Of a stretch of 64,000 bases of DNA, positions 22,404 through 34,675 are shown one piece after another. The translations under genes were made by a program, and so were the position numbers. The notes beneath the pieces were generated by a model. It saw nothing but the letters and a program-made list of their open reading frames with translations, ran no database searches and was not told the DNA's origin. The DNA comes from Ypsolopha sequella (taxonomy: Eukaryota > Arthropoda > Insecta > Lepidoptera > Ypsolophidae): positions 25,151,045 through 25,215,044 of the forward strand of contig OW203990.1 of NCBI GenBank assembly GCA_934047225.1, written 5' to 3'. Each line of letters opens with the position of its first letter. Within the stretch, counting starts at the first letter, position 1.

Positions 22404-24410
22404 ATGTCTTACAAATATTGTGTCGTGCCAAAGTGCAAGAGTACAAGTAGTAGTACGCCCGACAAACTATTTTTTCATGTTCCAACAGACAAAAAAGCTA
22501 GAAAAAAGTGGTGTAGTGTTATGAAGAGAGATCCTTTATCAAGCAAAAGTACTCATTACTGTTGCGAAGATCATTTCGACGTAAGTACCTTTCCTACGTT
22601 ATACCTTATACTTGACGTATACCTATTTCCTCGTATTATTGAGTAAATGTCACCTATTTTATCGATCAATGGAATCAAAAACCTTAAAACTTAATCCTTT
22701 TATGTCATATTGTCTCAACCTTAACACAATCGTATGAGGTAATAACAATAAACAATAATCAACGTAGGTATGATATTTGTAGTCCGGGAGACTACCGCAT
22801 TTTTATCTACGATAATGAATACCTATCAACAATAGGTAATGATTCGAATTTTAATTTCTTTGCTGTAGGACCTATTTTTTGGATCTGCTTTTCTCAGTAA
22901 GTAAAGTATTATTTAAAAATAAAATAAAGAATCTTTAATCTGTTTTTACTTTTTACAGGTCGAAAATGACATGGAAAATTATATAAGGTACCGATTGATG
23001 GGTGGTCAACTAAGACTAAAAAAAGGAGTTCTGCCGCATAAATTTGACTGCCAAAGAAAGGATAACGCCGTTGTAGAACGGACTGGATATAAAAAAAGAC
23101 AGCAGATTGAGTACTTTGAAAGAGTGCTTAATCCGGAAGTTGGTCATGAAAACCTAATAACACAAGAAGAGTTCGTGGCGTGTGAAACGATTGATTTTAA
23201 TTCAAATGATACAGAGGCTATAAACCCGCTTGAAGAAGATAATGCGGCAAATCTACACAATGATCCTAAATATAAATCACTCGCAGTGCAAGTTAATATA
23301 AAGCCAAAAGTTCGAAGCAAGGGCATTAATACTGACGCCGGTTTTGACCGGGTTGAAGAGTTTGCTCTTAAAATAAAAACGGTGAAACCAAAAGAACATC
23401 GTCGGGATCATCATCGGGAACCAATGCATGATAGCTTCACATCTTACTCTAATACCTCATCAGTTTCTGCGAGCCTAAGTGGATTCAGTGTAAATACTGA
23501 CGCCTGTGAAATGAAACGACAAGTAGATACTGAGTTATTTAAGGAACACATGCAAAAAGGAACTTTAATGTCTATATCTAGAGAACCTAAGCTTTTTCTC
23601 GGATTACCATCGCAAGTGTATTTCTGTTTAGAATATTTGAGTGAATCTACTGAGAGACCTCTGATGGATGTATTATTGAGCTTGAAAAAACTGAGATGGC
23701 GTGAACCGAATTCCGTGCTTGCTGTTCAATTTGGAGTTTCGGAATCTACAGTCGCCAGACATTTCAAAGAAACAATACCTAAGGTTGCTCAATGCATGGA
23801 GAAACTGATTTTTATTCCTCCTCGCGACGATATTCGCTCAAATCTTCCGATACCTTTTAGGAGGCGTTATTCAACAGTCGTCAGCATCATAGATTGTTTA
23901 GAAATTCAAATCGAGAAACCTAGCTCAGCAGTACATCAGGCGCTGACGTGGTCACAATATAAAAATGCGAATACTATAAAATATCTAATATCGATAACAC
24001 CTAATGGACTTATAAACTTCATATCCGAAGGTTATGGAGGAAGGACATCGGACGCCCTTATCTTTGAAGACTGCGGTTTTCTTCAGATGTTATCCCCCGG
24101 TGACGTAGTGATGGCTGATAGGGGATTTAAGAATATAGCTCATTTACTTGAACGTCAAGGTTGCAAACTTTTAAGGCCTCCTAGCGTTGATTCGGGATCA
24201 AAACTAAGTAAAGAAGAAGTTTTAGAAACTAAAAGAATAGCGGCCCTTCGAGTACACGTCGAGAGAAGTATAGGGCGTTTAAGGGAGTTTGAAATGATTG
24301 CACCTCATGCATGTGTTGACATTGATTATGTTAGAATATTAGACTATGTTGTGACATCTGCTTGTGGAGTAGTTAATCTTCAAGAATGCTTATTTAGAAA
24401 CCAAGTTTAA
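22404..24410 (+). CDS. THAP-domain DDE transposase (ISL2EU/Harbinger-like), two exons
   Basis: Exon 1 is 22404-22580 and exon 2 is 22959-24410, joined at GAC|GTAAGT ... TTTTTACAG|GTC in phase 0, giving about 542 residues. Exon 1 encodes a THAP DNA-binding finger: CVVPKCKS, W at KKWC, HYCCEDHF (C2CH). Exon 2 has a linker, an HTH_Tnp_4-type region (LRWREPNSVLAVQFGVSEST), and a DDE_Tnp_4 core: first Asp in VVSIIDCLE, second in VVMADRGFKN, Glu in RVHVERSIGR. It would bind the element ends and catalyse cut-and-paste transposition. No internal stops or frameshifts. The start is the ATG just before SYKYCVVPKC, the normal THAP N-terminus. Confidence 0.92.
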
Positions 24411-24461
24411 AATAAAACAATATTTATATCTTAAGCCATCTGTTTATTTTTATACCTTAAC

Positions 24462-26187
24462 TTAAGTTTTGACCAATTTAGGAAAGACTGAGTGTTTCCA
24501 AAAACTTGTTGACTTTTCCAAAAGATCTTTGCAGTAAATTTCATCAAAATCTTCTTCAAAGATTTCTACTTCTTTGTTAGCTTCAAAATTCTTATCAGCA
24601 ACACAAAAAAGCCCTTTAGTTTTGTTGCAAAAAAACATTTGCAGCTGGATTTGACCTTTTGATTTGTTTGTGAGACGATTATTTTTAATAAAGCTTTCTT
24701 TGCCTTGTGTGGTCATGGGACATTTTATTTCTATGACATATTCTTGTGTTAAGCCATCAGGAGATGCACCTAAAATAGGCCAATCACTTTTCAAAAACAG
24801 CCCACCATTTTCGATTACAAATTTTCTCAATTTTGCTACTTTTGCCCTAACATCAGGTTCCAGTACTTTGCCTCTTCGCATTGCAGGAGTTTCTGGTATG
24901 GTTGCACCGAATATTTGCTCAACTAATGAACCATCAGGGGTTTTGCAATGGGCGGCGTCGTGTATTTTTGACGCGGTTATTCTGCAATATCGCATCTCAT
25001 GCCATAAAGGAGACTGAGCTTGAGATAGAGTTTCTTGTTCTATTTTTGAACACTTTTCTGGTGTTTGTTTTGTTGTACAATAATCGATGAAGCCTTGTGC
25101 ACTGTTCGTGTCGTTACCTTCTTTTTTATAATCATTTATCAAGTTATGCAATGATAATTTCGTAAGTTCATTCTGTGTAACGTAACTTGTTAACTGAATC
25201 CTAATAGAATTTAACTGTATATTGTGCACCAGTTTGTTAAAAAATTGTTCACTTCTTACATTAGCGTTATCGTCAATATCTCCAGCGCTGGAACCGATAT
25301 CTTTGGCTTTTATAAATTTCAAGGTTGTGCCCACTGTGGCCAGTTTTGGTTTGGCCCAATAACATTTTTTTTCAGTTGGAGAAGGCTCTTCACTGCGTCT
25401 GTGTATCCACATAAGAAATGCTACACTATGTTTGCAACCTCCTTTTTGTGCAGCACAATCATGACAAGTAACATCAATAATAGTTTTATCATTTTCTTCA
25501 CATTTGAGAGTGCAGCTATAACCTTTAGTTTTTACTTTATGCTCCGGTGTTATTCTTGCCTTTACTGTGCACACATTTCCATTTCTTTGGACTTGGACAT
25601 ACCCTACGGCATCGTCGCCATATGACTCTCGTACAGACCTGTAATAATCATACAGCATTAAATACCTACATCACATTACCTGATGCGGTTGCACCATTTA
25701 AGTGCATCGAAACAAAAAACATGGTAGGTATCCGCTAATGTTAGTTAATCTACGGCGCGCTCCCGGTCTATAATGTTTAGGTGAACTTGAAACCGGCACT
25801 TACTAAATCGCAATGAATCATGCCTGCAGTTGCCTGCTTACAAAAACATCAACTCGAACTCCGTAGGAAGAAATAATGTAGGTACTTGACTTGACTAACG
25901 TTTTTATGATGGAGTGTGTTATGCTGTCCATGTACCTTTTTACCCAGGTTATTTTATTATTTTCACATTACCTACCGCAACAGCCATGGGAAAAAGTACC
26001 TAGGCCTAAACTCACTAACTAACACATTAAATTTGGTAGGTACTTACCGTTGAAGCTTCCAACCTCGGATTTCAGCGCTGGTATACTTCACATGATTGTT
26101 TAAGTATTCAAAAACCATGAAAGAATCCACTTTAGGTAGATTATCTGACTGTCCTTTTTCGAATCCATCTTCCAATTTGTTGCTCAT
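24462..26187 (-). CDS. SWIM zinc-finger / YqaJ-type nuclease, second protein of the ISL2EU element, two exons
   Basis: Exon 1 is 26187-26048 (starts MSNKLEDGFEKG, ends KLQ plus two bases before GTAAGT). Exon 2 is 25638-24462 after TTATTACAG; joining restores CG|G as Arg and continues SVRESYGDDAVGYVQ. About 438 residues. The SWIM motif is CHDCAAQKGGCKH (C-x-C-x-n-C-x-H type). The YqaJ/lambda-exonuclease-like nuclease has PLWHEMRYCRITAS, RRGKVLEPDVR, LGASPDGL with the acidic metal-binding pair in SPDG and VIEIKCP, and GQIQLQMFFC. Its job in transposition is unknown; a DNA-processing role is inferred. A longer upstream frame beginning MAKLFN is less likely as the start. Confidence 0.9.
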
Positions 26188-26400
26188 TATTACAGAACAC
26201 CGAAACAATAAACCGATAATGCATAAAACTCGAAAAAAAACCGAGTGTTCGCTACTAATCACGAATGTGCGTACTGGACGACTGCGATCGCGCGGGGTCT
26301 GTGTGTGATGACGACATCGGTATCCACGGGCGGGAGGCGCGCGTTTTAAAATCAAGCCCGATAAAATATTAAATAACTTTGCCATTTATGGACGGATTTC

Positions 26401-28099
26401 AAAAAATCAAAAAGTAGTGTACTCAGAAAATCATAACACATGCAATGTAATAGTCAAAATTGGATTCTCCCGTTATGTGACTTATCCTCATTCTATGCTA
26501 TAAAGGGTGTTGATAAAATAACACCCGAGCCGAAAACAGGGCAGAGTTGAATAACGGGCAAGGCACATTCCTACTATAATACTTTACACACTAACATCTG
26601 AATCTATTCGTTCAGTCAGTAATTGTACATTTTCTAAACAGGTCTTTGTTGTGTTTTGCTCTGCTTGAGAGCACAAGCCTTGCCTTCACGGAAGTGAAGA
26701 AGGATTTAGTCCGACTCTCCTTCGCTGACTAGGTGTGTCTGGGAGGTGTTATGGTTGTGGCATGCCACAAACTTCTTGTCTAAGTGGCTCCGGTAGTTAC
26801 GGTTTTTTGCAACTTGCCACCAGTAGGGGCAGAACGAGCGTACTTTATCTCATAATATGTACCACCATTCAGCCCTAATCCACCCACTATTGAGCATAGG
26901 CCTCTTCTTCTCCACGTCATTTTTGTTGGTCCTCGCCAGCCATCCAATGCCCACCAACAGCCCTGACGATATCATTTCGATATATTTGGTGAAGAGCAAA
27001 TCTGCGTATCTAGGTCACGTCACTATTGTCACCTGCAATCATCAGGAAATATAGTATACAATTTCTTACTTTTGAAGTGATTCCATCCTTCAGCATGGTT
27101 CGTCCACTGTTGGACAAAGGCCTTTCCAGGATTTCGCCATTCTTGGCAGTGCTCCTGGAAGAAATACCCATACTCACACGCGTTGAGCAGACGGATTAGC
27201 GAGCGCGGAGCCAAAACCCTCGAACCAGTGCCGCCACTGCTCGTCACCAGTCCGTATAAGGGCCAGGAAACCGCCATCAATCGGTCCCACGCAGGTTGTG
27301 CCTGTTTGAGAGCTGTCCTCTTACTCTCCCCCAAATAATTTCAGGAGGATTTGCGAGTACGATGGTGGTACCTCCACAGTCGAGCCCGGCATCAGCTCTA
27401 CCACGTACCTTGTTGCGATTAAATAACTAAAATTTTAATTTGACACCGAGCAATTTATGTTCTAAAACAGAATCTTTATGATAATATATCTATGCATAAA
27501 TACGAATGGGGATAAAGCTAAATGTGTCCAGAAACGAAAGTGAAAGGCTTTACATATGATGATCTTCTCCGAGCGTTTTCGGTCATGGCGAGCACTTCGA
27601 CTCCTTACGGCGCTGGTGCACCCGAGATGGCAATAATAATAAACATATGAAATAAAAACGTCATACTGTCTGTGAGTTAGACAGCAGCAGAACAACTTTC
27701 TGAAATTTAACCCCTTTATAGTAGTTTATTAAATTACGTGTTGTATTTTTTGAAGTGAAAACTTCTGTAGGCGTTGAGCAATTTTTGGTAGGAGAAAATT
27801 TTATGGGTTCGCATCACCGTCTACGTCACCGTCACCGACATGCTATGTTGGCAGTAAAGTTTACACTTCTGTCAGCAGTCCCCATGACTGCTCATGTTTT
27901 TTCCATCTGATATTGAGATTCAGTACGAATTCTACCTGTGTTTTTTACCTCATATCAATATAAAGTTTTTACTTTTTTTGTTTTTATTTTTAATACTCTA
28001 AGGCGTTTTAATCTAACATTATATTTATTATTATTATAAATATTACATTATAAAGCTTCATTCGTTCTAAAAAAAATACACTATCTTTGAGACAAACTC
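26401..28099. other. Non-coding; RTE-type LINE fragments
   Basis: Positions 26860-27000 and 27085-27345 (minus: WDRLMAVSWPLYG, CQEWRNPGKAFVQQWTNHA) are 3' pieces of RTE-type LINEs. Positions 26495-26550 contain GGGTGTTGATAAAATAACAC, also found near 29040. No host gene. TTAACCCCTTTATAG at 27706 resembles a piggyBac end but has no partner. Confidence 0.55.
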
Positions 28100-28350
28100 T
28101 TAGTCAAGTTTGATCCAGCTTCCGTCACCGGTCAAGTGGTACCGTGGTGGATCATGATTGTGTTCGTTGCTGGCTTCGATCACAACTGCAGGCTGATCCT
28201 TCTTCGACTTGACGAAGGCCTTGCATCTATTTACAGGTCTTTTGCAGCAGTACCACATGGTCTCCATTTTGTTATCGCGGTTGTGCTTGAACGTGTACGC
28301 TGCATACATCAGCAGTGGGTGTTTGCCTCTGCCGGACGGTATCAGAAACG
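28100..28350 (-). CDS. mod(mdg4): FLYWCH zinc-finger terminal exon
   Basis: Acceptor CTTTTTACAG, phase 1 (joint NCG), about 83 residues. Opens FLIPSGRGKHPLLMYAAYTF. Ligands: WYC in MWYCCKRP, second Cys in NRCKAF, then HNHDPP. Ends SWIKLD. The frame runs on upstream of the acceptor, but that upstream part (DDDDELDEFPTFYLV...) is intron read-through with no homology. Closest relatives in the window are the exons at 2232 and 17988. Confidence 0.88.
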
Positions 28351-29460
28351 CTGTAAAAAGAAGTATAATAAAAAGTAAAGCGTAAATAAGTAATTTATTA
28401 ACTAAATAAAAGGTAGGAAACTCATCCAATTCATCATCATCATCCAAAAATCCGTAACAGAAAGGCGTAACAAGACGAGTTCTATGGCCAACAGTGGGGA
28501 GAACAACCTGCTGGAATGCAGGGGGGGGGCCCTCTTTGATTATAAATAATCAAAGGGGGTCAAGATGCCGAAGACCTAATGACCCCAAGTACGACAGAGA
28601 CATCGCTGGTCGACGTACCTTTATGAATCCCTTAGTCGCCTCTTACGACATCCACGGGAAGACATGGAGTGACAATATTCTTTTAGCATGGGGCGTTGCC
28701 ACACGCCACTATTATTACAAGTGGAAAAAAAACGAGAAATAAGGGTATATTTAGTTGAAAAAATAATTCAGGAAAAACACGTCACTCTTCGTACATGTAG
28801 TTTGTGTTTGTTTAATAAAGTAGTAAAGAAGTCGTTTCTGTGAATTGAATATTTTTGCGAAATTTTAAACGAAATGGGTTAGAGGCCAAAACTACAATTT
28901 TTAGATTTTTTTGTCTGTCTATCTGTCTTTCTGTTTGTCAGTTTGTTCTATTTTAACTCGAGAACCGATCAACGGATTTGGAAGCGGTTTTCTTTATTTA
29001 CATCTTAGTGATCCTGGTCAACATATAGGATATACGGGAGGTTGATAAAATAACCGCCAAGCCGAAAAGAGGGCAAAGAATAAACGCGGGCGGAGTAATA
29101 AATCCCTTAACGACATTTCGTGAGTTTCTACTTTTGATGATCATTCAGGTATTCTTAAATAAAATTAGTTTAATGTATAATTCGATTATAATAATGGCTG
29201 TAAAGGTATATTAACACTCATGTATAGGGTACATAAAAATCAACTACATCATGATGTAAAAATAAATGCACATGATGTTATGGCAAGTTTTTAAATACAA
29301 AGGAACTATTAAATCAAGATGAGGAGACATTTTTTTGTGAAAGTCAAATAACTTAACAGAGAGAGATCAAGGATTACTTTAAAAAACATATATTATTATT
29401 ATCTATTCGTATATAATATTACCAGTAATAATTAATAACTTAAGCTTGCTACTGCCACCT
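28351..29460. other. Non-coding; dispersed lepidopteran repeats
   Basis: Positions 28495-28735 include AGTCGCCTCTTACGACATCC ACGGGAAGA, a motif of a widespread lepidopteran repeat. Positions 28905-29060 carry the CTGTCTGTCT... AACGGATTTGG repeat followed by GTTGATAAAATAACCGCCAA. Confidence 0.55.
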
Positions 29461-29474
29461 TAAACTTAAACATA

Positions 29475-29675
29475 AAAGCCGATCTGGTCATCCAAATCCG
29501 ACTTTTTAGATCCCCTAATAAGGCTTTAATTAAAGTTCTAGTGCTGCCAAAACTTGAATTTTTCTTAAGTAATTTAGCTTCTATTCTTAGCTCTTATGAA
29601 CTATTTTGCAAAAAATAATTAAATTTTACAGCACCGAGACTAAAATTAAAACCTTCAGAATCGGCTTTAGTATGC
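29475..29675. repeat. Palindromic MITE (family A, copy 2, diverged)
   Basis: AAAAGCCGATCTGGTC...AAGGCTTTAATTAAAGTTCT on the left and ACTAAAATTAAAACCTTCAG AATCGGCTTTAGTATG on the right. Same family as 6577-6778, with a longer, degraded left arm. The rest of 29676-30805 shows no gene; an inverted relic of repeat S lies at 30300-30400. Confidence 0.7.
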
Positions 29676-30805
29676 CTTTTAAATCTAGTTACCTGTAAAA
29701 TAATAGGTGCTAATACTGTTTTGGATGGCAATCATTTACCAATGTTCAAATACTGAGTAGAAAATTTAGGCGAGGGTTTTCTGATCTGAGAAATCTGTCC
29801 TGCTCCAACATTTTCATTTTTATGTTGTCTATCCTTTGACTAATCAAAGTGTCTATCTCGCTAAGCGAAAACAAGGTGTTCTTACTGTTTTTCATTTTTT
29901 TTTAAACTATTTCCCAAAATAGTTTTTGGTTACAATTAGGCAATACGAAATCCTTCCACTAGATATATTTATTAATTGTGCAACAATACGTAGACAATAA
30001 ATGAAACTGTTTTTAGCAGACAATTACCTATCTTAAATACCTAATAATTTTAATAAAGTAATTGTAGAAAAGTTAAATTAATTGCGAAAAGAAACTCGAA
30101 AACATTTAAATGAAGACATGAATTTTTGAGCGTACATTTTTATGTCCGGAATGTGATTTAAAAACAAGAATTTTCGGGTAAAACACAACCCTCGCCAAAA
30201 AATATTTTTAACTATAAGCCTCTCTTCTAACTTTTCGACCTTACTGGAGATCCCGTACATTTCGGAAGGTTGTGCTCGAAGTACGCCAAAAGGGTTCACC
30301 ACCCATTTGCTGTGACGTAATAATCGTCGATATAACCTGGCCGTGATTGTATTTCACAATCCTCTGGGGTGTCCCCTTGTGGATTCATGTCTTGGCAATG
30401 TTTGTATTATATTAATTCAACTCTTTCAGGTCCAACTTTTTAAACTACGTCTCTAGGTCGTTCTACTCACGAAGACACCTGTCAAAACCCTTATTGCAAG
30501 GACTTATTACGGCTTGATTTGCGTGCCATCTTGCGATAAACAACCTGTACCAGTCTAACTAATCATACTGATTGTTGTGACTTGTGACATTTCAGAATGT
30601 CCCATAATGTTCATTACTTCACAGGAATCTGAGAGCCTATTAAAAATGGCAGGTTTTGCACACACCCGAGATTTGTATTTTTTTTTAATTTCTTACCTCT
30701 ATAATCACTTTACCTAGGCCGTATCTGGAAGTACATCTTAATGTCATTAAAACGTGCATAATATCTTAAATACCTATATACCTGCACCTTAAAGTAAATG
30801 CTCTC

Positions 30806-31074
30806 TTAATCATAATACGAGTTGGATTGAAAAATGCCACTTTTGTCGTTCTCTGCAACGCAATCCGGTAGCTTGGCCCTTGGTGGATGGTCATGGGTTT
30901 TGATGCTAATAGCTCTGGTACCGAAGCTGATGGCCCCTGCTCTGCATCCTTTGAGTCTTCGAGAACAGTACCATGTTATTCGACCATTGGCGTTTTGCTT
31001 TTGGTAACTGTAGGTATATCCTGATAACAGAAGTAAGGGATGTTTACCTCCTCGTCTCGTCCAGAGAAATGTCC
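30806..31074 (-). CDS. mod(mdg4): FLYWCH zinc-finger terminal exon
   Basis: Acceptor ATCTTTTACAG, phase 1 (joint NGG), about 89 residues to TAA at 30806; too divergent and Met-poor to be noticed as a simple frame. Opens TFLWTRRGGKHPLLLLSGYT. Ligands: WYC, C-x6-C (SRRLKGC), a short 16-residue spacer, then HDHPP. After the finger it has an unusual tail (DCVAENDKSGIF...SYYD) instead of the WVKL-type end. Confidence 0.85.
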
Positions 31075-31129
31075 CTGTAAAAGATAAGGTTGATGTCAGT
31101 GAATGTTAATATACACTGAAAATAATCGA

Positions 31130-31490
31130 TAGCTACAGGTGGTAGAGCTGATGCCGGGCTCAAATGTGGAGGTACCACCATCTTACTTGGAGACCCCCTC
31201 AAAGTGATTCAGGGGAGAGTAAGAGGACAGCTCACAGGCAAAAAACCAGGAGGCCCACCATGCCTTTGACCGATGGATGGCGGTATATCCTTCCCTAATA
31301 GCCGGGCCTTATATGGAACAGACTGGTGACGGCGTCACTGGTGCGAGGATTCCGGCACCGCGCTCACCAACCCCAGCGTGCGTGAGTATGGGCAATTCTT
31401 CCAGGATGACCGCCGGGAGTGGCAAAGTCCTGGAAAGCCTTATATCCAGCAGTGGACGAACTAGACTGATGGATGGATGAATGGATATCT
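31130..31490 (+). mobile_element. RTE-type LINE/SINE 3' fragment
   Basis: GGGGAGAGTAAGAGGACAGC, ACCAGGAGGCCCACCATG, GTGCGTGAGTATGGGCAATT and CCAGCAGTGGACGAACTAGA are shared with the pieces near 11100, 27085 (inverted) and 56690 (inverted). No intact frame. Confidence 0.6.
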
Positions 31491-31618
31491 ATTTCTGTCA
31501 GGTAAGTCTTACTTTTTGTAAGAAGTTAGAATATAACAATGATAATACAGATGAATGTAAGATTTTCTTTATTAGTTGGTAACATTTACGAAATGGATCA
31601 TTCTATGCTAAACACAAT

Positions 31619-32079
31619 CTAGTTTATCTTGCGGAGTTTTCTTTTTCGTTGGCACAAATCACAACTTCTATTATAAGCCTCAACAGCAGCCTTAGGTATA
31701 AAATACTTTGATTTTAAGAAATGTCTCATTTTGTCGCGTCCACCGTGCCCTGTGGCTTTATGATATTGTGAAATTATATCATAATAGTCTTCAAGAGCGA
31801 CGATTTCTCTCCTCGGTTCTGTATCACTCTTTGATTTCAAAACTAATGTGTTCGAACCTTCCACTTTAACAGTCTCGTAAATTTTTGCATAATAGTAGTG
31901 AAGGGATGTTCGAGTAATGTTGCGTTCCTCATGATGTTTGAAGTCGTCCAGCATGTTAACGACTTTTTCAATTCTTTCTTTAGTCCAGTTTTTTTTTCCA
32001 CAGTGTACTTTGGAAAGTTCGTTATAAAACTGTCGTCTTGCCATTACGTCTTCTTCATCATCGTGAATTTCAGGAAAAT
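31619..32079 (-). CDS. Terminal exon with HHCC integrase-type zinc-binding domain (KRBA2-like), copy 1
   Basis: Acceptor TATACGCAG, phase 1 (joint NAT), opening FPEIHDDEEDVMARRQFYNE; about 153 residues to the stop at 31619. A helical N-terminal half (WTKERIEKVVNMLDDFKHHE, LHYYYAKIYETV) leads to EIVALEDYYDIISQYH. A complete HHCC knuckle follows: H-x4-H-x27-C-x2-C (YHKATGHGGRDKM ... CDLCQRKRK). This is the zinc-binding domain that precedes the integrase core in Gypsy-like elements and KRBA2-like proteins, but no catalytic core follows; the exon ends 6 residues after the basic patch. Same strand and phase as the FLYWCH exons on both sides. Confidence 0.78.
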
Positions 32080-32429
32080 CTGCGTATATTGAATTATAAT
32101 TATACAAAAGGCTTAATAAAATTACATTTTAATTAATGCAATCCACGGAAGAAAAACATAAGACTGATAACGGTGTTGGTCTGATCGTCCATAAGCTAAG
32201 TATGTACTTGCTAAAAATAAAACGATGACTTTCAACGAATGAAAACAGATGTAATGGTAGTATAAATATTTATATAGTATAATTTTACGGTGTGCCATAG
32301 TATCTACTAATTTGAAAGTAATTATTTTATTTTTATAAATTGTTGCTGCAATGAAAACCACATTCTTGAACTTTAACACAATGAATTATTATTAGTGACT
32401 ATATTATAATTATGAGGCTAAAACATGAT

Positions 32430-32599
32430 TATTGCAAAACGGCTCGCCTCAATAACTATTTTTGATCGTGATAGCTGACCAGTTTCAGCAGATTCAAACT
32501 GCCTTCTTCTGGGCGAGTGAAGAAGGCAGTCTGAATCTGCTGAAACTGGTCGGCTATCCCGATCATAAATAATCACTGAGGCGAGGCGTTTTGCAATAA
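32430..32599. repeat. Palindromic MITE (family B, copy 2)
   Basis: ATTGCAAAACGGCTCGCCTC at 32431 is inverted at the right end (GAGGCGAGGCGTTTTGCAAT). The inner arms CCAGTTTCAGCAGATTCA / complement meet at TGGGCGAG. A nearly complete hairpin with almost no loop, lying between HHCC copy 1 and the broken copy. Confidence 0.9.
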
Positions 32600-32654
32600 T
32601 CAACCATATTATATCATAATACTTCATAATCACTTTCTTTTTTGTTGTTTCTTT

Positions 32655-33104
32655 TTTAGGCATGATTTACAAGATTTAAGAAACGTACTGATAGCTGAAG
32701 ACGGTATAAAATCAATGAAGTTATATTATATAATGTCATTGTATGAAATATTATGCTTTGATTTAAAGATATACTTTTATCTATCGCGTCAACTATATTC
32801 TGTGGCTTTATGGATACCGAAAGAATATCATAATAGTCTTCAATAGCGACGATTTCTGTCATTAGCTCTGCAATATTCTTGGGTTTTTAATCAGGATTCT
32901 GGTATTTGATAATCTCGTAAAGTCTTGCGTAATAATAATGAGAATTTGTTCGATAAACTTTGCGTTCCTCAAAGTTTGAAGTCTTCCAGTATTTTTTTTT
33001 ATTTATTCCAGTTTTTTTCCATCGTGTAATTTGGAAAGTTCTTTATAAAATCTTTGTTTTGCTTAGCTATTAAGTTTTCTCTAGCGTCATCATGCCAGAC
33101 AAAT
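32655..33104 (-). pseudogene. Broken copy of the HHCC terminal exon
   Basis: Begins after GTACGCAG like its neighbours, but runs into a stop about ten codons later. Recognisable remnants are EIVAIEDYYDIL, the YYYA(K/R)LYE region in shifted frames, and a degraded C-terminal part. The GHGG segment of the zinc knuckle is lost. It sits between intact copies, so it is a decayed member of the same tandem array. Confidence 0.8.
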
Positions 33105-33250
33105 CTGCGTACATTAACTTATTATAAGTATTGAAATCTAGGGAGAACATAGACTTTCACGCGTAGGTTTGCATCATCTAAAATTATTTCTCACTAAAAA
33201 GAATCTTCACGAATCACTTTAAAACAGCGGGGCTAATTGGACCGAATATA

Positions 33251-33714
33251 TTATTTTACGCGAACTTCAGTTTTTCTCTTTTGTTGGCATGATTTGCATG
33301 ATTTAATAAATGTACTGACAGCAGATTTTGGTATAAAATACTTTGCTTTAAAAGCATGTTTCATTTTTTCACGCCCGCCATGTCCAGTAGCACCATGGTA
33401 TTCCGAAAGAATATCATAATAATCTTCAGTAGCAACAATTTCTTTCATTGGTTCTGAAGCATTCTTGCGTTTGAAAATAAGAATTTTTGACCCAGCTACT
33501 TTGACAGTTTCATAAAGTCTCGAGTAATAATAGTGGGAGGGTACTCTTCTAACGCCTCGTTGCGCATAAAACTTGAAGTCTTCAAGTATGTTTATTACTT
33601 TGTCAATTCTCTCTTTTGTCCAGTTTCTTCTTGCATCGTGATGTTGTAACAGTGCTGTATTAAATTGATGTCTCGAAACAATATCTTCTTCATCACAATC
33701 ATTATTTGACAGAT
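33251..33714 (-). CDS. HHCC integrase-type zinc-binding terminal exon, copy 2
   Basis: Acceptor TTATGCAG, phase 1 (joint NAT), opening LSNNDCDEEDIVSRHQFNTA; about 154 residues to TAA. The whole frame is open from the acceptor, although it has no useful early ATG. RRNWTKERIDKVINILEDFK, SHYYYSRLYETVKV, then EIVATEDYYDILSEYH and a complete H-x4-H-x27-C-x2-C (GHGGREKM ... CKSCQQKRK). Clearly paralogous to the exons at 31619 and 34676. The consistent acidic leader (DEEDxxxR) suggests the splice junction is conserved. Confidence 0.78.
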
Positions 33715-34675
33715 CTGCATAAATTAATTATCGGATTACATAAACATAGCTTCAATAAAAAAAATATTGGCTTGTATTATTATAAAGAATTTAAAATACG
33801 ATGATTTTTGCAGTATTATTACTTCAGAGAGTTGACAGAAAAATCAGACAAAAGATTTGAAGAATATAAACGCAGTATTCATAAACCAGTCCAAACACTG
33901 AAATTCAAGCCCCTTAGAAATAGCCGAAACCACGAATGATTTTTAGGGTTCTATGCCTCTAAACACTTATATGATCACTTTGTTGTGGGTCTGTCCGTTT
34001 GTCAAGATTATTTTTCTCGGGCTCCGTTAGAGATCAATTTGGAACTGATACCTCCTACAGAAGTAAACGGCCTTCTAATTCAACGAACTAAAGTCATTGC
34101 CCTTTACGTAATCAATTTCATACAAACTTGCTCACTATAAAAACCTATGGGGTACTTCCAGTTGCCTTAGAAACCTGAAATTGCGTTCACAATTAGGTCT
34201 TATAACACACGCCTAGGAAAAAATCTGAAAAATTATCTACATTCAATACCAACTTAATTAGACCCTTTGGATACTTACCTATAGTTTAATAAATTTAATA
34301 AATTAAGTTAAGTTGGACGGGTGTAATTGCTCTTGGAATAAATTTATGTTTTAAATGGTATATACGGAACCCTCAGAGCACGAGTCCTACTCACACTTGA
34401 CCAGTTTTCTTTTTGCATTTTTGTATGCCAGGTGTAACAAAAGTAAATTTTCAAAAATGTTAGATTATATTGATGTATGTATTAATGTAAGAATGCTAGA
34501 TAATATGTACGGAAAATACCTTAAATATGTTTTTAAATTGTGATTTTAAAATAACAGTATTTTGTAAGGTTATCAATTACATATTTCTATACAAATTAAA
34601 TTAATAACGCACCTCTCCAATACTTTAATATAGAAATCTCGATAAGATTGTTGCACTTCATCTTTTCTGCAATCC
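33715..34675. other. Non-coding, repeat fragments
   Basis: Positions 33945-34160 and 34366-34420 contain eroded GGGTTCTATGCCT / ACGGAACCCTCAGAGCACGA repeat ends of the GGGTTCCGTA family. No gene. Confidence 0.5.

Larger units (their letters stand above)
22190..26400. mobile_element. ISL2EU-type DNA transposon carrying two convergent genes
   Basis: A plus-strand THAP/DDE transposase and a minus-strand SWIM/YqaJ nuclease converge, with 51 bp between their stop codons. ISL2EU (IS4EU) elements are known to encode exactly this pair. Both genes are open and have simple one-intron structures, so the copy could be active or recently active. Upstream of both genes is GC-rich sequence with related words (left GCCCGCC, CCCACACATACCCGGGGCGC; right, inverted, CCCGCCCGTGG, CACACACAGACCCCGCGC), probably subterminal or promoter inverted repeats. 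I could not fix the outer TIRs, so the borders are approximate. Confidence 0.75.

Noticed and set aside
25680..25745. Extra middle exon of the YqaJ gene (ending ...WCNRI before GTAATG)
   Set aside because: Direct splicing of exon 1 (KLQ|R) to exon 2 (SVRESYGDD) gives the expected family sequence; inclusion of the middle piece does not match the donor phase.
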